A stretch of 64,000 nt of DNA, taken from the NCBI RefSeq assembly GCF_963675165.1, contig NC_087378.1, positions 4,955,205 through 5,019,204 on the forward strand. Reading direction: 5' to 3'. Numbering within the stretch: position 1 is the first letter of the stretch; each line of letters begins with the position of its first letter. This document shows positions 31,015 to 41,087 of this stretch, piece after piece. The notes under the pieces were generated by a model. The model saw only the letters and a program-made list of their open reading frames with translations. It was not told where the DNA came from and searched no databases. The translations under genes were made by a program, and so were the position numbers. The DNA is from Halichondria panicea. Its lineage: Eukaryota > Porifera > Demospongiae > Suberitida > Halichondriidae.

Positions 31015-31639
31015 CTCGAATACCCGCCTCAACCTAAAAGCTTGAGTCTGGTCAAACTCACATTGAGGTTTGGTTCAAGTGTGTCCAGGAATTTCTTGGA
31101 CATTTAATTGACCACAAGTGGGTGTGGAACATGAAAAAATTATAGTCTACATGAATATCATTATAGCTAACCGCCACGGCAGCATGGATTGTAGAAAGAA
31201 TTAGCCCCTGACAGAAGGCGACGTAGGAAAATTCATGGAGAGAGTTGTAAGGATGTGATACTAGAACTCTCCAGACTAGCAACAGGACCTTTGGCAATTG
31301 GAACACCTTGTCGAAATTAACAGCCTAAATGCTCATTTATGTGAATGTGACCCTCGACCATGGTTTCATGGCCCTCTAGCTCTGTGCAATGATGGCTTCA
31401 AGCTCAGTGTTTTTCTCGTAGGCTTTCAACTCCTAGCCTTAATTTATACACTGTCTGATATAGCCCTCTGTGTATGTTCTGTCCCTAACATGCGGTGGCT
31501 TGTGGCTTTATCACTATGCTTGTGGGCGTGTGCCCACTTGACTTTGCTGACTGTGCAGAACAAAGTTCATATGTGAGTTTGACCATAGATTCAATCTATG
31601 GTTTGACCAGCTTTTAGGTTGAGGCGGGTATTAGAGACT
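31015..31639. mobile_element. Inner TIR element, AGTCTCGAATACCCGCCTCA ends
   Basis: 31015-31062 (AATACCCGCCTCAACCTAAA and on to TGGTCAAACTCACAT) is mirrored by 31568-31639. The right arm has extra ATAGATTCAATCTATGG, itself a palindrome. About 500 bp interior, non-coding as far as visible. Confidence 0.7.
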
Positions 31640-31994
31640 ACTAGCTCACTGATAATTGACAAACATCTCTGGGTGTAGCTCTTACTTCAATATTTCACAA
31701 ACTTCCTTTATTTAGAATAATAGCGCATGCATTGCAGAATGCAGAGGCTGCAAAAACGCATTGATTTTACAATGACTTCAATGTAAAAGGGTGTGCCAGG
31801 ACTACCAAGGGGACACAGTAGGATACACAAAAGATGAGTTATGTCTGGAGAAAGTAATAATTATTAAACTTAGCTTGGTGTAGATGGAAGCAGTAGCCAA
31901 CAGACAATGGCTGAACAGGAGACACTTGAAAAAAAGTACAAAGTCAACAGGCTTCCAGAGCCAATCGTACTACGGTGGCCCTGAGCGCTACTCT

Positions 31995-32232
31995 AGTTGG
32001 TAGTTCATACTTGATAGTTCAAATGCGTAGTTGGTAGTTCGCAGTTGCTACTTGATAGTTCAAATGCGTAGTTGGTAGTTCGCAGTTGCTACTTGATAGT
32101 TCAAACATGTAGTTGGCAGTTGGCAGTTGGTAGTTCGCAGTTCGCAGTTGGGAGCTGGTAGTTGGTAGTTGGCAGTTGGGAGTTGGCAGTTGGTAGTTGG
32201 CAGTTGGGAGTTGGTAGTTGGCAGTTTGTAAC
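31995..32232. repeat. AGTTGG(T/C)AGTTGG minisatellite, X left arm
   Basis: Tandem 7-bp units AGTTGGT, AGTTGGC, AGTTGGG and AGTTCGC, with longer periods containing TACTTGATAGTTCAAATGCG (about 32005-32105). It is the mirror of 36195-36390. Confidence 0.85.
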
Positions 32233-32608
32233 CTTTAAACTATGCAACAATAATTAACCTGCTTTTAAATTATGATACTACCGATATCTAGCTGGCCTAA
32301 GTCTAAGACGCCAATATTAATCTTATATGTACACATAATTAATTAATATAATTAATCTTATATGTACACATCTAGGTAGGGAGATCATTTTACGGTTAGG
32401 CGAACAACTAGTTGTTCGCCTAACCTAAATAGTTGTTCGCCTAACCGTGATAAAAGCGAAAACTCGGCCTGGGATCGAGGCTACTATATTCCCAGATCCC
32501 AGCAGGGAGGGGGGAATTATAGAAACAGGTTTTGCATGGCACTTTTAGATTATATTGAGGCTATTTAAAGTTATGGTTAAAAGATTAGAGGCAGTGCAAA
32601 GATCTATA

Positions 32609-32818
32609 TACCGTATAGCGGGTAATTTTCGGGGACAAAATATTCGTGGTTCAGCAATAATTATTGAGACATTTCGTGGGTAATATTTTCGTGGTTGGAA
32701 CTTGCACTACTGCAGGTAAAGGTAGGCAAGGTCACTTCATTCGTGGGTAAATATTCGTGGTCAGAGCTCCAACCACGAAAACCACGAATATTTTGCCCCA
32801 CGAAAATTACACGCGCTA
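32609..32818. mobile_element. MITE with ACCGTATAGCGGGTAATTTT ends, copy 1
   Basis: TATACCGTATAGCGGGTAAT at the left and ACGAAAATTACACGCGCTA at the right; interior rich in TATTCGTGGTT. The empty site is in element Y (reverse of 35910-35925), so insertion is supported. Related copies: 51639-51811, 57189-57383 and a truncated one at 40575-40704. Confidence 0.75.
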
Positions 32819-32864
32819 ACTGCAAAGTTTAAAGGTCACGAACTACCAACTGCCAACTGCCAAC

Positions 32865-35648
32865 TTTTTTTTTTTTCTTTAAAATTTTTTATGCAAAAAA
32901 GCATACAGGGTTTACAACAAATAGCGCTAGGCTAATAAAACGTTGTCTACCTGGGAACGAACAGACGAACAAGGCAGTAAAAAAAAGAAAAAAGAAAAAA
33001 GAATGGTATATATAGGTTTGTTCAGAGCATTCATGCAGTAACTACGGAGTGCAGGTATACAAACGGTGCAGGTGGTTTTTAAAAATGAGCGGGTTCTGTG
33101 CCGAGACAATTTCATCAGGCAAGGCATTCCAGTGTTTGATGACATCTATGAAATATGAAAATTTGTGTGCATCTGTTGGTACAAACGGGGTGAAGAGTTG
33201 GACTGAGTTTGAACTTCTTGGAGATGGTTGTGGGTGGGGAGTGAAGGCTGTTGGAGGGATGCATGATTCTTTTCTTAGGATTTTAAAGCAAAGCTTCAAC
33301 TTTTGCATGCGTCTTCGGATAGACAGTGGCTTTAGGTCCAGGGAGGAGCACAGAAACGGGTAGCTTGATGACCAGTCTTGAGTTATAATTCTTCCCGCAA
33401 ATTTCTGAACGTTTTCCAGTAATTTTGTGGATTTGAGTTGGTGGGGGTCCCAAACTGCCCCGCAGTAGTCTAGCTTCGGGAGTACAGTGGTTTTATATAT
33501 CTTGTGGCGAAGGAGTTTTGGGGCGTCACGAAAGTTCCTATGTATTCTACCTAGCAGTTGTTTGGAAGACTTGGAGATGTTCTCAATGTGAGCAGACCAC
33601 GATAAATTTGGTGTTAGGGTGACTCCAAGGTATTTAACTTCACTTGATGGGTTGATAGTCTGACCATTTAAGGAGATGGTGAGCCTTGGGCCGTTTTTTG
33701 ATCGAGAGATTGGGAGGTACTGGGTTTTCTGATGGTTAGGGGTGAGACCGTGTCTTTGTATCCAGTTTGTAACTTGGAGAAGGTCTCCCTGAAAATCCTC
33801 CAGCTCGGCGTTTGTGTTGATCGGTTTAAAGAGTAAGATGTCGTCGGCATAAAGCATGAGGTGGCAGTCTCTCGAAAGCGAGAGTTTTGAAATGTAGTTC
33901 ATGAATATGTTGAACATGAGGGGTCCCAGAATGGACCCTTGAGGGACGCCTGAGGTCACAGGCACAGCGGATGATGATTTACCGTCAAGGACTACTTGTT
34001 GGGATCTCAAGGTGAGATAGTCCCTGAACCAATTCAGTAGTGGTCCCTAGATTCCAAAGGAGTGGAGTGCTTTTATGAGTTGGTTGTGCGGTACCGAGTC
34101 GAAAGCTTTCCTGACATCAAGAAATACCGCAGCAATTTGAGAGTGTTTTGCAAGCATGGAGTGCCAGGTGTTAGTGACTTTTAGGAGAGCTTCTTGAGTG
34201 GATGACCTGGGACGGAATCTAAACTGGATGTTTGAGAGCAAGCTGTGCTTGGTTATGAACTTGGAGACATGGACATGAATTAGTCTTTCTAAGATTTTCG
34301 AGGGAAGGGACAGGAGAGATATAGGTCTGTAGTTTGAGCATTTGTCCATGTCTTTAGATTTGGGGATGGGGTTGATGTTCGATACTTTCCAGGCATGAGG
34401 GACTTTTTGATGAGTGAGTGACAACTGGAAGATTTTGGTGAGGTCACGAGAAATGGATGATGCAGTGCCTCTAAGCATGTGACCAGAGATTCCATCTGGG
34501 CCAGTTGCAGTGTTGGTTTTTTGCTGAGACAGGATTCTTCAGGAGTAATGACAGTTAGTGTAGGATGACCAGGTGATGTTTTGATGGGGGATTTGGTTGA
34601 TGTGGCAGTTGTGAAACAGGAAGCGAAAAAGCTGTTTAAAAGATTTGCTTTGCCTAGAGAGGTGGATTCCGAATCAGTGCCAAAAGTGAGATCAACTGGG
34701 ATTCGACTTCTTTTTGGAGAGAGTTTGTGAAACGACTTCCAAAAGTCCTGGGGGGATTTTAGCTTGGATGTAAGAGAGTCTAGGAAGCGGGAGCGAGCAG
34801 CTTTGAGTGCTGCAGTGGTGTGGTTTCGGATGATTTTGTACTTGGACCAAGCTTTGTCGGTTGCAAGGTGACTGGCTTTCTTGAAGGTTTGGTGTTTCTT
34901 ACGAATGAGCTTTAGCACTTCAGATGTGAGGTAGGGGAGGTTGTTTGTACGCTTCACAAGTCTTGAGGGGATGGAGTCCGACATAACAGACATAAAATGT
35001 GTATGCCAGTCATTTCAGGCCGAGTCGATTGGTGAAGATTCATCTAGAGAAAAGTTGGTTAGACTGCCATTTGCTGAATTGAAGTCAGCTTTTTGGTAAA
35101 GCCACATTTTTCTTTTAGGGGTTTTAGCAGGGGGGGGGGCGGGCTACATTACTGAGAGTTAGCAGGATGCATGAGTGGTCAGATGAGGAGAGGGGTGACA
35201 GAATTGAGTAGGAGTGTGATAGACAGTTTGAGAGGTAAACGTGATCAATTGTGGATGAGGTTGATTTTGAAGACCTGGTAGGGTGGGAAACCACTTGGGA
35301 CATAATTATCGTGTTTAGCTTGAATTGATGATAAGGACCCGTTTGTCCTGTTTTGAGACACATCGATGTTGAAATCCCCAAGAAGAATTAATGAGTGATT
35401 TTGTTTTAGTTGGGGGGAGGACATCCAGAGTATCTTCTAGGTTGTGGAGGATAGAGGTGTTTGCTGATGGTGGTCTGTAGAAAAGTGCAAGGGATAGCTT
35501 GCGAGAGTTCAGAGTAAGCTCTAGGATGAGTAGTTCAATCTGGGGGTGGACGGAGAGGACCTTGAAGGGAGTGGAGTCATGGATAAAAATTGCAATACCT
35601 CCGCCATGGTGACTTCTATCTCTGCGAACGAGGGAGAAAGAGGGAATG
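32865..35648 (-). mobile_element. Jockey/CR1-like non-LTR retrotransposon, 5' truncated
   Basis: The plus strand begins with a T-run (32865 onward), the poly-A tail of a minus-strand LINE. Its 5' end at 35648 breaks off inside the endonuclease domain, typical 5' truncation. It has inserted into the minisatellite of element X (CCAACTGCCAACT repeats on both sides), so target duplications cannot be told from the array. Confidence 0.85.
33042..35648 (-). pseudogene. LINE endonuclease/reverse transcriptase polyprotein
   Basis: A minus-strand reading with some frame changes gives, in order: APE-type endonuclease pieces (GGGIAIFIHDSTPFKVLSV, LALFYRPPSAN, LLGDFNIDVSQNR, STIDHVYLSN, SSSDHSCIL); a linker (LSPKRSRIPVDLTFG); reverse transcriptase (NYRPISLLSLPSKILERLIH, VFLDVRKAFDSVPHNQLIKA, SGVPQGSILGPLMFNIFMNY, LMLYADDILLF, KYLGVTLTPNLSWSAHI); and a C-terminal tail HWNALPDEIVSAQNPLIFKN ending at 33042. 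The catalytic FLDVRKAFD and YADD motifs are intact. Breaks: a TAG after HSFGI (34047), frame changes near 34490 and 35380. The C-terminal HWN.LP..IV signature points to the Jockey/CR1/L2 group. No RNase H domain seen. Confidence 0.85.
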
Positions 35649-35686
35649 CCAACTACCAACTGCCAACTACCAACTTAGCACTCAGG

Positions 35687-36406
35687 TACGGTGGCCTTGA
35701 GTGCTACTCCAGTTGGTAGTTGGCAGTTGGTAGTTGGCAGTTGGCAGTTGGCAGTTGGTAGTTGGCAGTTGGGAGTTGGCAGTTGGCAGTTGGTAGTTTG
35801 CAGTTGGGAGTTGGCAGTTGGTAGTTGGCAGTTGACAGTTGGTAGTTGGTAGTTGGTAGTTCGCAGTTGGGAGTTGGCAGTTGGTAGTTCGTGACCTTTA
35901 AACTTTGCAGTTAGCAAATGTAGATTTTTGCACTGCCTCTAATCTTTAGCCATAACTTTAAATATAGCCTCAATAGAATCTAAAAGTGCCAGGCAAAACC
36001 TGTTTCTATAATTCCCCCCTCCCTGCTGGGATCTGGGAATATAGGTACATGAGGATTAGACTTGAAATGATCTCCCTACCTAGATGTGTACATATAAGAT
36101 TAATATTGCCATTGCCGTCTTAGGCCAGCTAGATATCGGTGCCAGTATATCATAACTTAAAAGCAGGCTAATTATTGTTGCAAAGTTTAAAGGTTACGAA
36201 CTGCCAACTCCCAACTTCCAACTGCCAACTGCCAACTCCCAACTACCAACTCCCAACTCCCAACTGCCAACTACCAACTACCAACTACCAACTGCCAACT
36301 GCCAACTACGTGTTTGAACTATCAAGTAGCAACTGCGAACTACCAACTACGCGTTTGAACTATCAAGTATGAACTACCAACTAGAGTAGCACTCAGGGCC
36401 ACCGTA
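35687..36406. mobile_element. Element Y, uninterrupted TACGGTGG element
   Basis: Complete 720-bp copy with minisatellite arms at 35706-35890 and 36195-36390, and core 35905-36180 (CCCCCCTCCCTGCTGGGATC; TAGATGTGTACATATAAGAT). It provides the empty reference for the insertions in X. Non-coding: the Gln/Leu/Pro/Thr repeats that can be translated across the array have no support. Confidence 0.8.
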
Positions 36407-36579
36407 CGATTTCCAGCCTCTTTGCAAGTCTCGATTTCCAGCCTCTTTGCAAGAGTCTGGTGAACTTCACTATCACCACTCGCGTCAGGCCCTAAGTGCC
36501 GCGGTTAGATAACCTAGTAGTGATAATTGGGTGTTAACCAAATAGTGTAGTGTAGAGCAATTGGAATCCATTATTTAAA

Positions 36580-37825
36580 GCCAGAGCAAATGAAAGCAAT
36601 GTATTCGATCATTGGAGGAAAGGACACATTTGTGTCACTGCCAACCGGCTATGGAAAGTCAGTAATCTTTGCTGCATTACCTATGGCCTTTGACCAATTG
36701 AAAGGTGAACTAAAATTGCTGTATGAGTGTACCTATATATACGCCTTTTTCTGTTTTGCAGGAACATCTGGAAGCATTGTACTTTGTATTAGTCCCCTGA
36801 TGATGGATCAACAAAAAAAGTATGCAGCTGGAGGATTGACAGTGGAATACGTTGGAGAAGCTCAGACAGACCATAGTGCTATTAACAGAGTACGAAAGGA
36901 GAAGCTCAGTTGGTGTTCATCTCCCCAGAGAGCATATTAGCGAAGGGTATTTTTCGAAATATGCTTCTGTCACCACCGTATATAAAGAATCTCGTTGCAG
37001 TAGTAGTTGATGAAGCCCACTGTGTTAAAACCTGGGGAGATGATTTTCTAGTCGCTTTTTCGGATATTGGAGATTTAAGGAGCCTCATTCCAGACAATGT
37101 CGGTGTTCACGCACAACAGAAACATTTTACATTGTCAGTAGAAGGTTATGTATGGACGATCCTACTTTAATTGCCTCCCCTCCTTTCCGAGACAATATTT
37201 CTTATGAGGTTCACTCTAAGATTGACGTTGAAGAAAGCCTTGGTGACAAAATTGCTGATGAAATTCGAGGAAAACGGAAGTCATACCCTAAAACAGTGAT
37301 TTACGTACGAAGTTATGCCGATTGCTCATCTTTATATATGGTGATTAAGTGCAGTCTCGGATCCTATATAACTGATCCACCTGGATGCAGTCCCAATGTT
37401 AAAGGTCATCGACTAGTTGACATGTTTACTAGATGCTTTCTGTTAGCAAAAAAGAAGATGTGTTGAATTCTTTCACCTCAGTTGACAACACATTACGTTT
37501 AGTGATTGCCACAACAGCTTTCGGATTGGGTATTGACTGCCCAGACATACGAACCATTATTCATTGGGGTATGCCTTCATCAGTTGAGGAGTATGTACAA
37601 GAAACTGGGCGTAGTGGCAGGGATGGACAACCCTCACAAGCAATACTATTTGCAGGAAAAGGAGGAAGATATGCTAGTAAGAAAATGAAAGACTATGTTT
37701 TAAACAGTAGCATGTGTAGACGTCGTTTACTTTTTAAAGATTTTTTATATTACAAAGAAGACAGTATTAACGTAGAAGGTAGTAGTTGTTGTGACATTTG
37801 TGGCTTTATTGCAACGAACTCATGA
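36580..37825 (+). pseudogene. RecQ-like DEAH helicase of a repeat element, broken
   Basis: ATP-dependent 3'-5' DNA helicase fold. Exon 1 (about 36575-36703) reads YLKPEQMKAMYSIIGGKDTF, VSLPTGYGKSVIFAALP (Walker A). A GTGAAC..TTTTGCAG intron of about 59 bp is followed by GTSGSIVLCISPLMMDQQKK. After a frame change near 36905 come LVFISPESILAKGIFRNMLL and VAVVVDEAHCVKTWGDDF (DEAH box), but the usual motif III (TAT) stretch before 37130 is missing. After another change: KRKSYPKTVIYVRSYADCSS, then VIATTAFGLGIDCPDIRTII (motif V) and EEYVQETGRSGRDGQPSQAI (motif VI), then CRRRLLFKDFLYY...CCDICG (RecQ zinc-binding region). Stop at 37825. At least three frame breaks and an internal deletion. Convergent with the DUF6589-like gene, 45 bp away, which suggests one element. 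Confidence 0.8.
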
Positions 37826-37870
37826 TTACATTACACACAACATGCAAAGTATTATTCTAGACTAGCTTCT

Positions 37871-40516
37871 TTAAGGTTGTGTTAATTTTTTTATAAGTTC
37901 ATTTCTGGAGTTCAGTTTGAAAATACTTTTCTTGAATTTATAACTGGGATGGTTTCGGCCAGGAACATTGCTAAACACTTTGTTTTTGATCAGTGTATCA
38001 AAAATTAGCTTAAAATCTTTTTCAAAAGATGGATAGGGATGCCTATCACTTCGTATTTCATTGGTAGTCTCTTTCTCAAATGCTTCGCACACAGTTTGTA
38101 TCGGCTGTAGTGTTTTCCCAGCTCTCTGTATTTTATCTGGTGACACATTGGAGCCCATGCCACGAACAACTGTCTTCAATCTTCGATTGAGATGCTCCAT
38201 GTATAAATCACATGGTATGTTAGCACCTTTGTAACCTCTTGTGTTAACACACCTGCTCCACAGCAACTGCATCTTTTGCCTCTCAGAAAATACATAATGA
38301 TACTGAAAAAGAATATTCACTGCTTCTTTGGCATAATTCCTATGCGCTGATGATTTGAAAGGCACCAAAAGCAGCTTCCAGTATCTTAATATGCGGTCTC
38401 CATCTGCCTCCCTTACAGCATCGTGAAACCCATACCAAAGAAGACCCAACGAGAGAAGCTCTGTGGCGTATAGGTGCACCTTATCATTAGAATCGGGTGT
38501 TGTTTGACCAATCTGAGAAACATCTTGAAAATGCACAAACGTATCGATCATCTCCTTGGTTAACGTGGCCAAATTGTGAGCTTTCTTTTGCATTAAATGA
38601 TGTGCAGCTGCTGTGACATGGCAATGTACAAGGAGGAGCATAAAGTCTTCGGCTGCATTCATGTTCTTCTCCGGGTCAGCTGGTACAACATTCCTGCATA
38701 TTAGATTTCGAAGCTGATACATGGTGCCTACTTCCCGGGTAGACTCTTTACTATAGTGACGCCCCCAGACAAGCTGTGGCAACAAACATAAAAAGTTTAT
38801 TGCAACATTCGAGGGTATAATTATTGCATGCATGCATGCATGCACATATAATTATTGTACTTTGCTGTACCCTCAAGAAGGTCATCCTAGTGTGCCAGTC
38901 CTCCACCACAGGGATGATGCCCTCAAGCCAATCTCCAGGGCTTTCCTCGGTGTCCCTCAGAGTCTGTGTTCCACGAATTCTGGCTACCGTTAATTGATCT
39001 CCTCCAAAAAGCACTTCCCATAGCCTTGTATCGTCGAACGTGATAGTGGTTCCGTTCCCAAGAGTAAATTTGCCTTCACAAGACAAAGTAGGGACCAGCT
39101 CCATGTAGTGCTTCAAAATTGGCTCATCTCCTCCAGCTTATTCTCATTAAGAAGCAATACACTAAGCGGAACCTAATTAAAAAGTTAAGAGAGGCAAAGT
39201 GTTAGTATATGCATGCATGAGTAAATGTATACTAGTGCACTTTCTTTGTGTACGTTTCATACCGTTTTCGATGAAGATGCCATTTCCTCCGAGTATTTAC
39301 TGGGGATGTGTTTCATGACATTTTTCTTCTCACTGTCAAATACATCTCCCATGTGCTCAACTAGTATTCTGCATTATAATACAAATAACCTAATGGAACG
39401 CAATAATTATTTGCTGATACTTTACCGTGAAATTAGTATCTCCAACTCCGTTTTGTAAGCTGAGACGTCATCACTGGAGGCTAGTAGCTCTGATGCCTGT
39501 GGTTCAACTCGAGATGGTTTCTCTTCTGAAAACCTGCACATATCTATTCTATCACGAACAGCAAAACCATGAAAATAGTGCCCTTCATGGCCTCTCATAT
39601 CTGCTCTTTGATACCGTGGCTTCACCCTCTTATCGAGGTTGTCCCCAACAAATTTAAATCCAGTCCAGGTGAAAGTGGAACTTGATGTTGGCTGGGACTG
39701 GTCACTTGGATTCTGAAGAAGTCAGTTTTAGATGGGTCTACAGTATTTATTCTAACCTACCTGAGGATCATCAACGATTAAACTGGTCTCCAGATCATCT
39801 GCTACGTTCTCATCCACCTCATTATCCTCAACAGATGTAATCGGACTAAAATCTGGATGACTATAGTCATCAGATGAGAAGCTTGCGTTAAGCTCGCTCA
39901 GAGGTACATCCTGTTCTGTCAGGGAGTAGTTCGCATCAGTAGCGGTTTGTGATGGTAGTGTCAGCGATCGATACTGTGATATGAGTATTCTATATACGCT
40001 AAAATTACTAAAATTAATGATACAAATTTTACCGATACATCCGCAGTGGGTTTGGGGATTCTCTCAATCAACTTGTCCCGCCACTCTTGTACTTCAACGT
40101 CATAGTCTTGAGAAATACCTCTCACAATGTTCAGCGATCCTTTGTGGGAGAGGCATAAGTTCAGTGGCTGCAGATTGCTGAACACCTTGGAATTAAACAA
40201 TATGTGTTAATATTATTGAGTTATGATAACAATTAATTAATACCTGCTTGTGAGTTCCATGTCCATACAACATGACGGAAACAACCCTCTGGACTAACGA
40301 TAGGTGTTGATGCCTGCACTTCAACAATTGGGATGCAATAGTGCAAATAAGGGGTATACGGTTTTCTGGGTTTGGTATCAGCAGCGAAAGCAGTGACATG
40401 AGAGTTGGAACCATCTTATAAAGCTCCAATCTCACTGTCTCCCAGCTGAATCGTTTCACTGCTTCATTGTTGTCCCTTAAAATTGAATCATGTTTATTTG
40501 TACCTATCTTCTTCAT
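37871..40516 (-). CDS. DUF6589-like protein, probable mobile-element gene
   Basis: Seven minus-strand exons fit GT..AG: 40516-40244, 40185-40033, 39973-39761, 39712-39426, 39368-39263, 39172-38872, 38773-37871. Key blocks: TWTGFKFVGDNLDKRVKPRY and HYFHGFAVRDRIDMCRFSEE; LFGGDQLTVARIRGTQTLRD; WLEGIIPVVEDWHTRMTFLR; then GTMYQLRNLICRNVVPADPE and AAEDFMLLLVHCHVTAAAHH; LYMEHLNRRLKTVVRGMGSN near the end. I recognise these as the DUF6589 signature (GDN, GDQ and EDWH motifs), a family abundant in sponges, cnidarians and mushrooms and suspected to be an RNase H-like transposase; that activity is inference. About 700 residues. One base seems missing in exon 6 near 39117 (after EEMSQ), so the copy is probably broken. 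The 5' start at 40516 (MKKIGTNKHDSILRD) may not be the true start. Confidence 0.7.
38827..38844. repeat. GCAT microsatellite in a DUF6589 gene intron
   Basis: Four and a half GCAT units (38827-38844), inside the short intron 38774-38871. Confidence 0.8.
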
Positions 40517-40574
40517 CTCATTTTTGATTGATAATTAAGTCCACGAAAAGTGTTCGTTAATAAGAATTACCTGC

Positions 40575-40704
40575 TATCATGAAAATATTTAAAGGCGTGG
40601 CTTCCGGTAAGCAGTCATTCCGCGAACATTGTGCAACAAAATGGCTTTTAGAGGCCAATCCACGAAATATAAGTACCTCGAAAATTTCGCGCTATACGGT
40701 ACGT
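40575..40704. mobile_element. Truncated ACCGTATAGCG MITE
   Basis: CGCGAACATT..., TACCTCGAAAATTTCGCGCT and the end ATACGGTA are family-like; the left terminus is missing (GGCGTGGCTTCCGGTAAGCA resembles the interior of 57189-57383). It abuts the 5' side of the DUF6589-like gene. Confidence 0.5.
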
Positions 40705-40824
40705 GGATTTTTGGTTGTGTAGTACACGATAGTACACGAATATAAATGTCACGAAAGTGAACGAAAATATCCATTCGTCAGAATCTGACGAACGACTGAC
40801 GCATGCGCAGACAACTAATACCAG

Positions 40825-40965
40825 GCCTAGTTGTTGCCTAACAGTTATAAAAGCGAAAACTCGGCCTGGGATCAAGGCTATTATCCGGCCTTTTTCCCCA
40901 GTGGGAAGTGCAGCCTGGGATCGAGGCTATATAGCCTGCCGGATAAAATCGAGGTTCTACTGTAA
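40825..40965. repeat. Fused ends: GTTGTTCGCC insert relative and pogo-like end
   Basis: AAAAGCGAAAACTCGGCCTG (40849) matches the small insertion in element X (32450). It is followed by CCGGATAAAATCGAGGTTCT and ACTG, the right end of the 1096-1426 MITE family. No matching left pogo end was found. Confidence 0.55.
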
Positions 40966-41087
40966 TAGTTTAATCAACCATGCACCACGTGGGTGACCAT
41001 AGTACAAAAGGTTCATTGATTAATTACAAAGAGTTTTACTAACAAATTTACTATTGAATCCACCCACGCGCAAACAGTGTTTACCAG

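Larger units (their letters stand above)
30602..31799. mobile_element. Triple-nested foldback, outer element
   Basis: 30602-30775 (CTGGCACACCCTTTTACATT and onward) is mirrored by 31640-31799 (...AATGTAAAAGGGTGTGCCAG). Between the arms are two further inverted structures, 30767-31014 and 31015-31639. Short translations such as 31298-31576 are hydrophobic and Cys-rich but match no family and lie within palindromic DNA. Confidence 0.75.
31971..36406. mobile_element. Inverted pair of TACGGTGG elements (X and Y)
   Basis: Element Y (35687-36406) has TACGGTGGCCTTGAGTGCTA at the left and TAGCACTCAGGGCCACCGTA at the right, each followed inward by a minisatellite of AGTTGGTAGTTGGCAGTTGG, around a core of about 250 bp. 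Element X (31971-32864 plus 35649-35686) is the same element in opposite orientation, expanded by a MITE (32609-32818), a small insertion (about 32393-32488, GTTGTTCGCCTAACC) and a LINE (32865-35648). Its outermost 11 bases at the X/Y junction are missing. The whole is an imperfect giant palindrome. Confidence 0.8.

Noticed and set aside
31298-31576. Hydrophobic 92-codon frame as a membrane protein
   Set aside because: It lies in the loop of a foldback with no homology or splice context; Cys/Leu richness is expected from the base composition.
32865-35648. LTR retrotransposon or viral insert
   Set aside because: There are no LTRs, protease, integrase or envelope; the order endonuclease-RT with a poly-A tail is a non-LTR element.
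35675-36372. Leu/Pro/Thr/Gln repeat proteins
   Set aside because: Translation of the AGTTGG heptamer array; the same array is open in opposite orientation.
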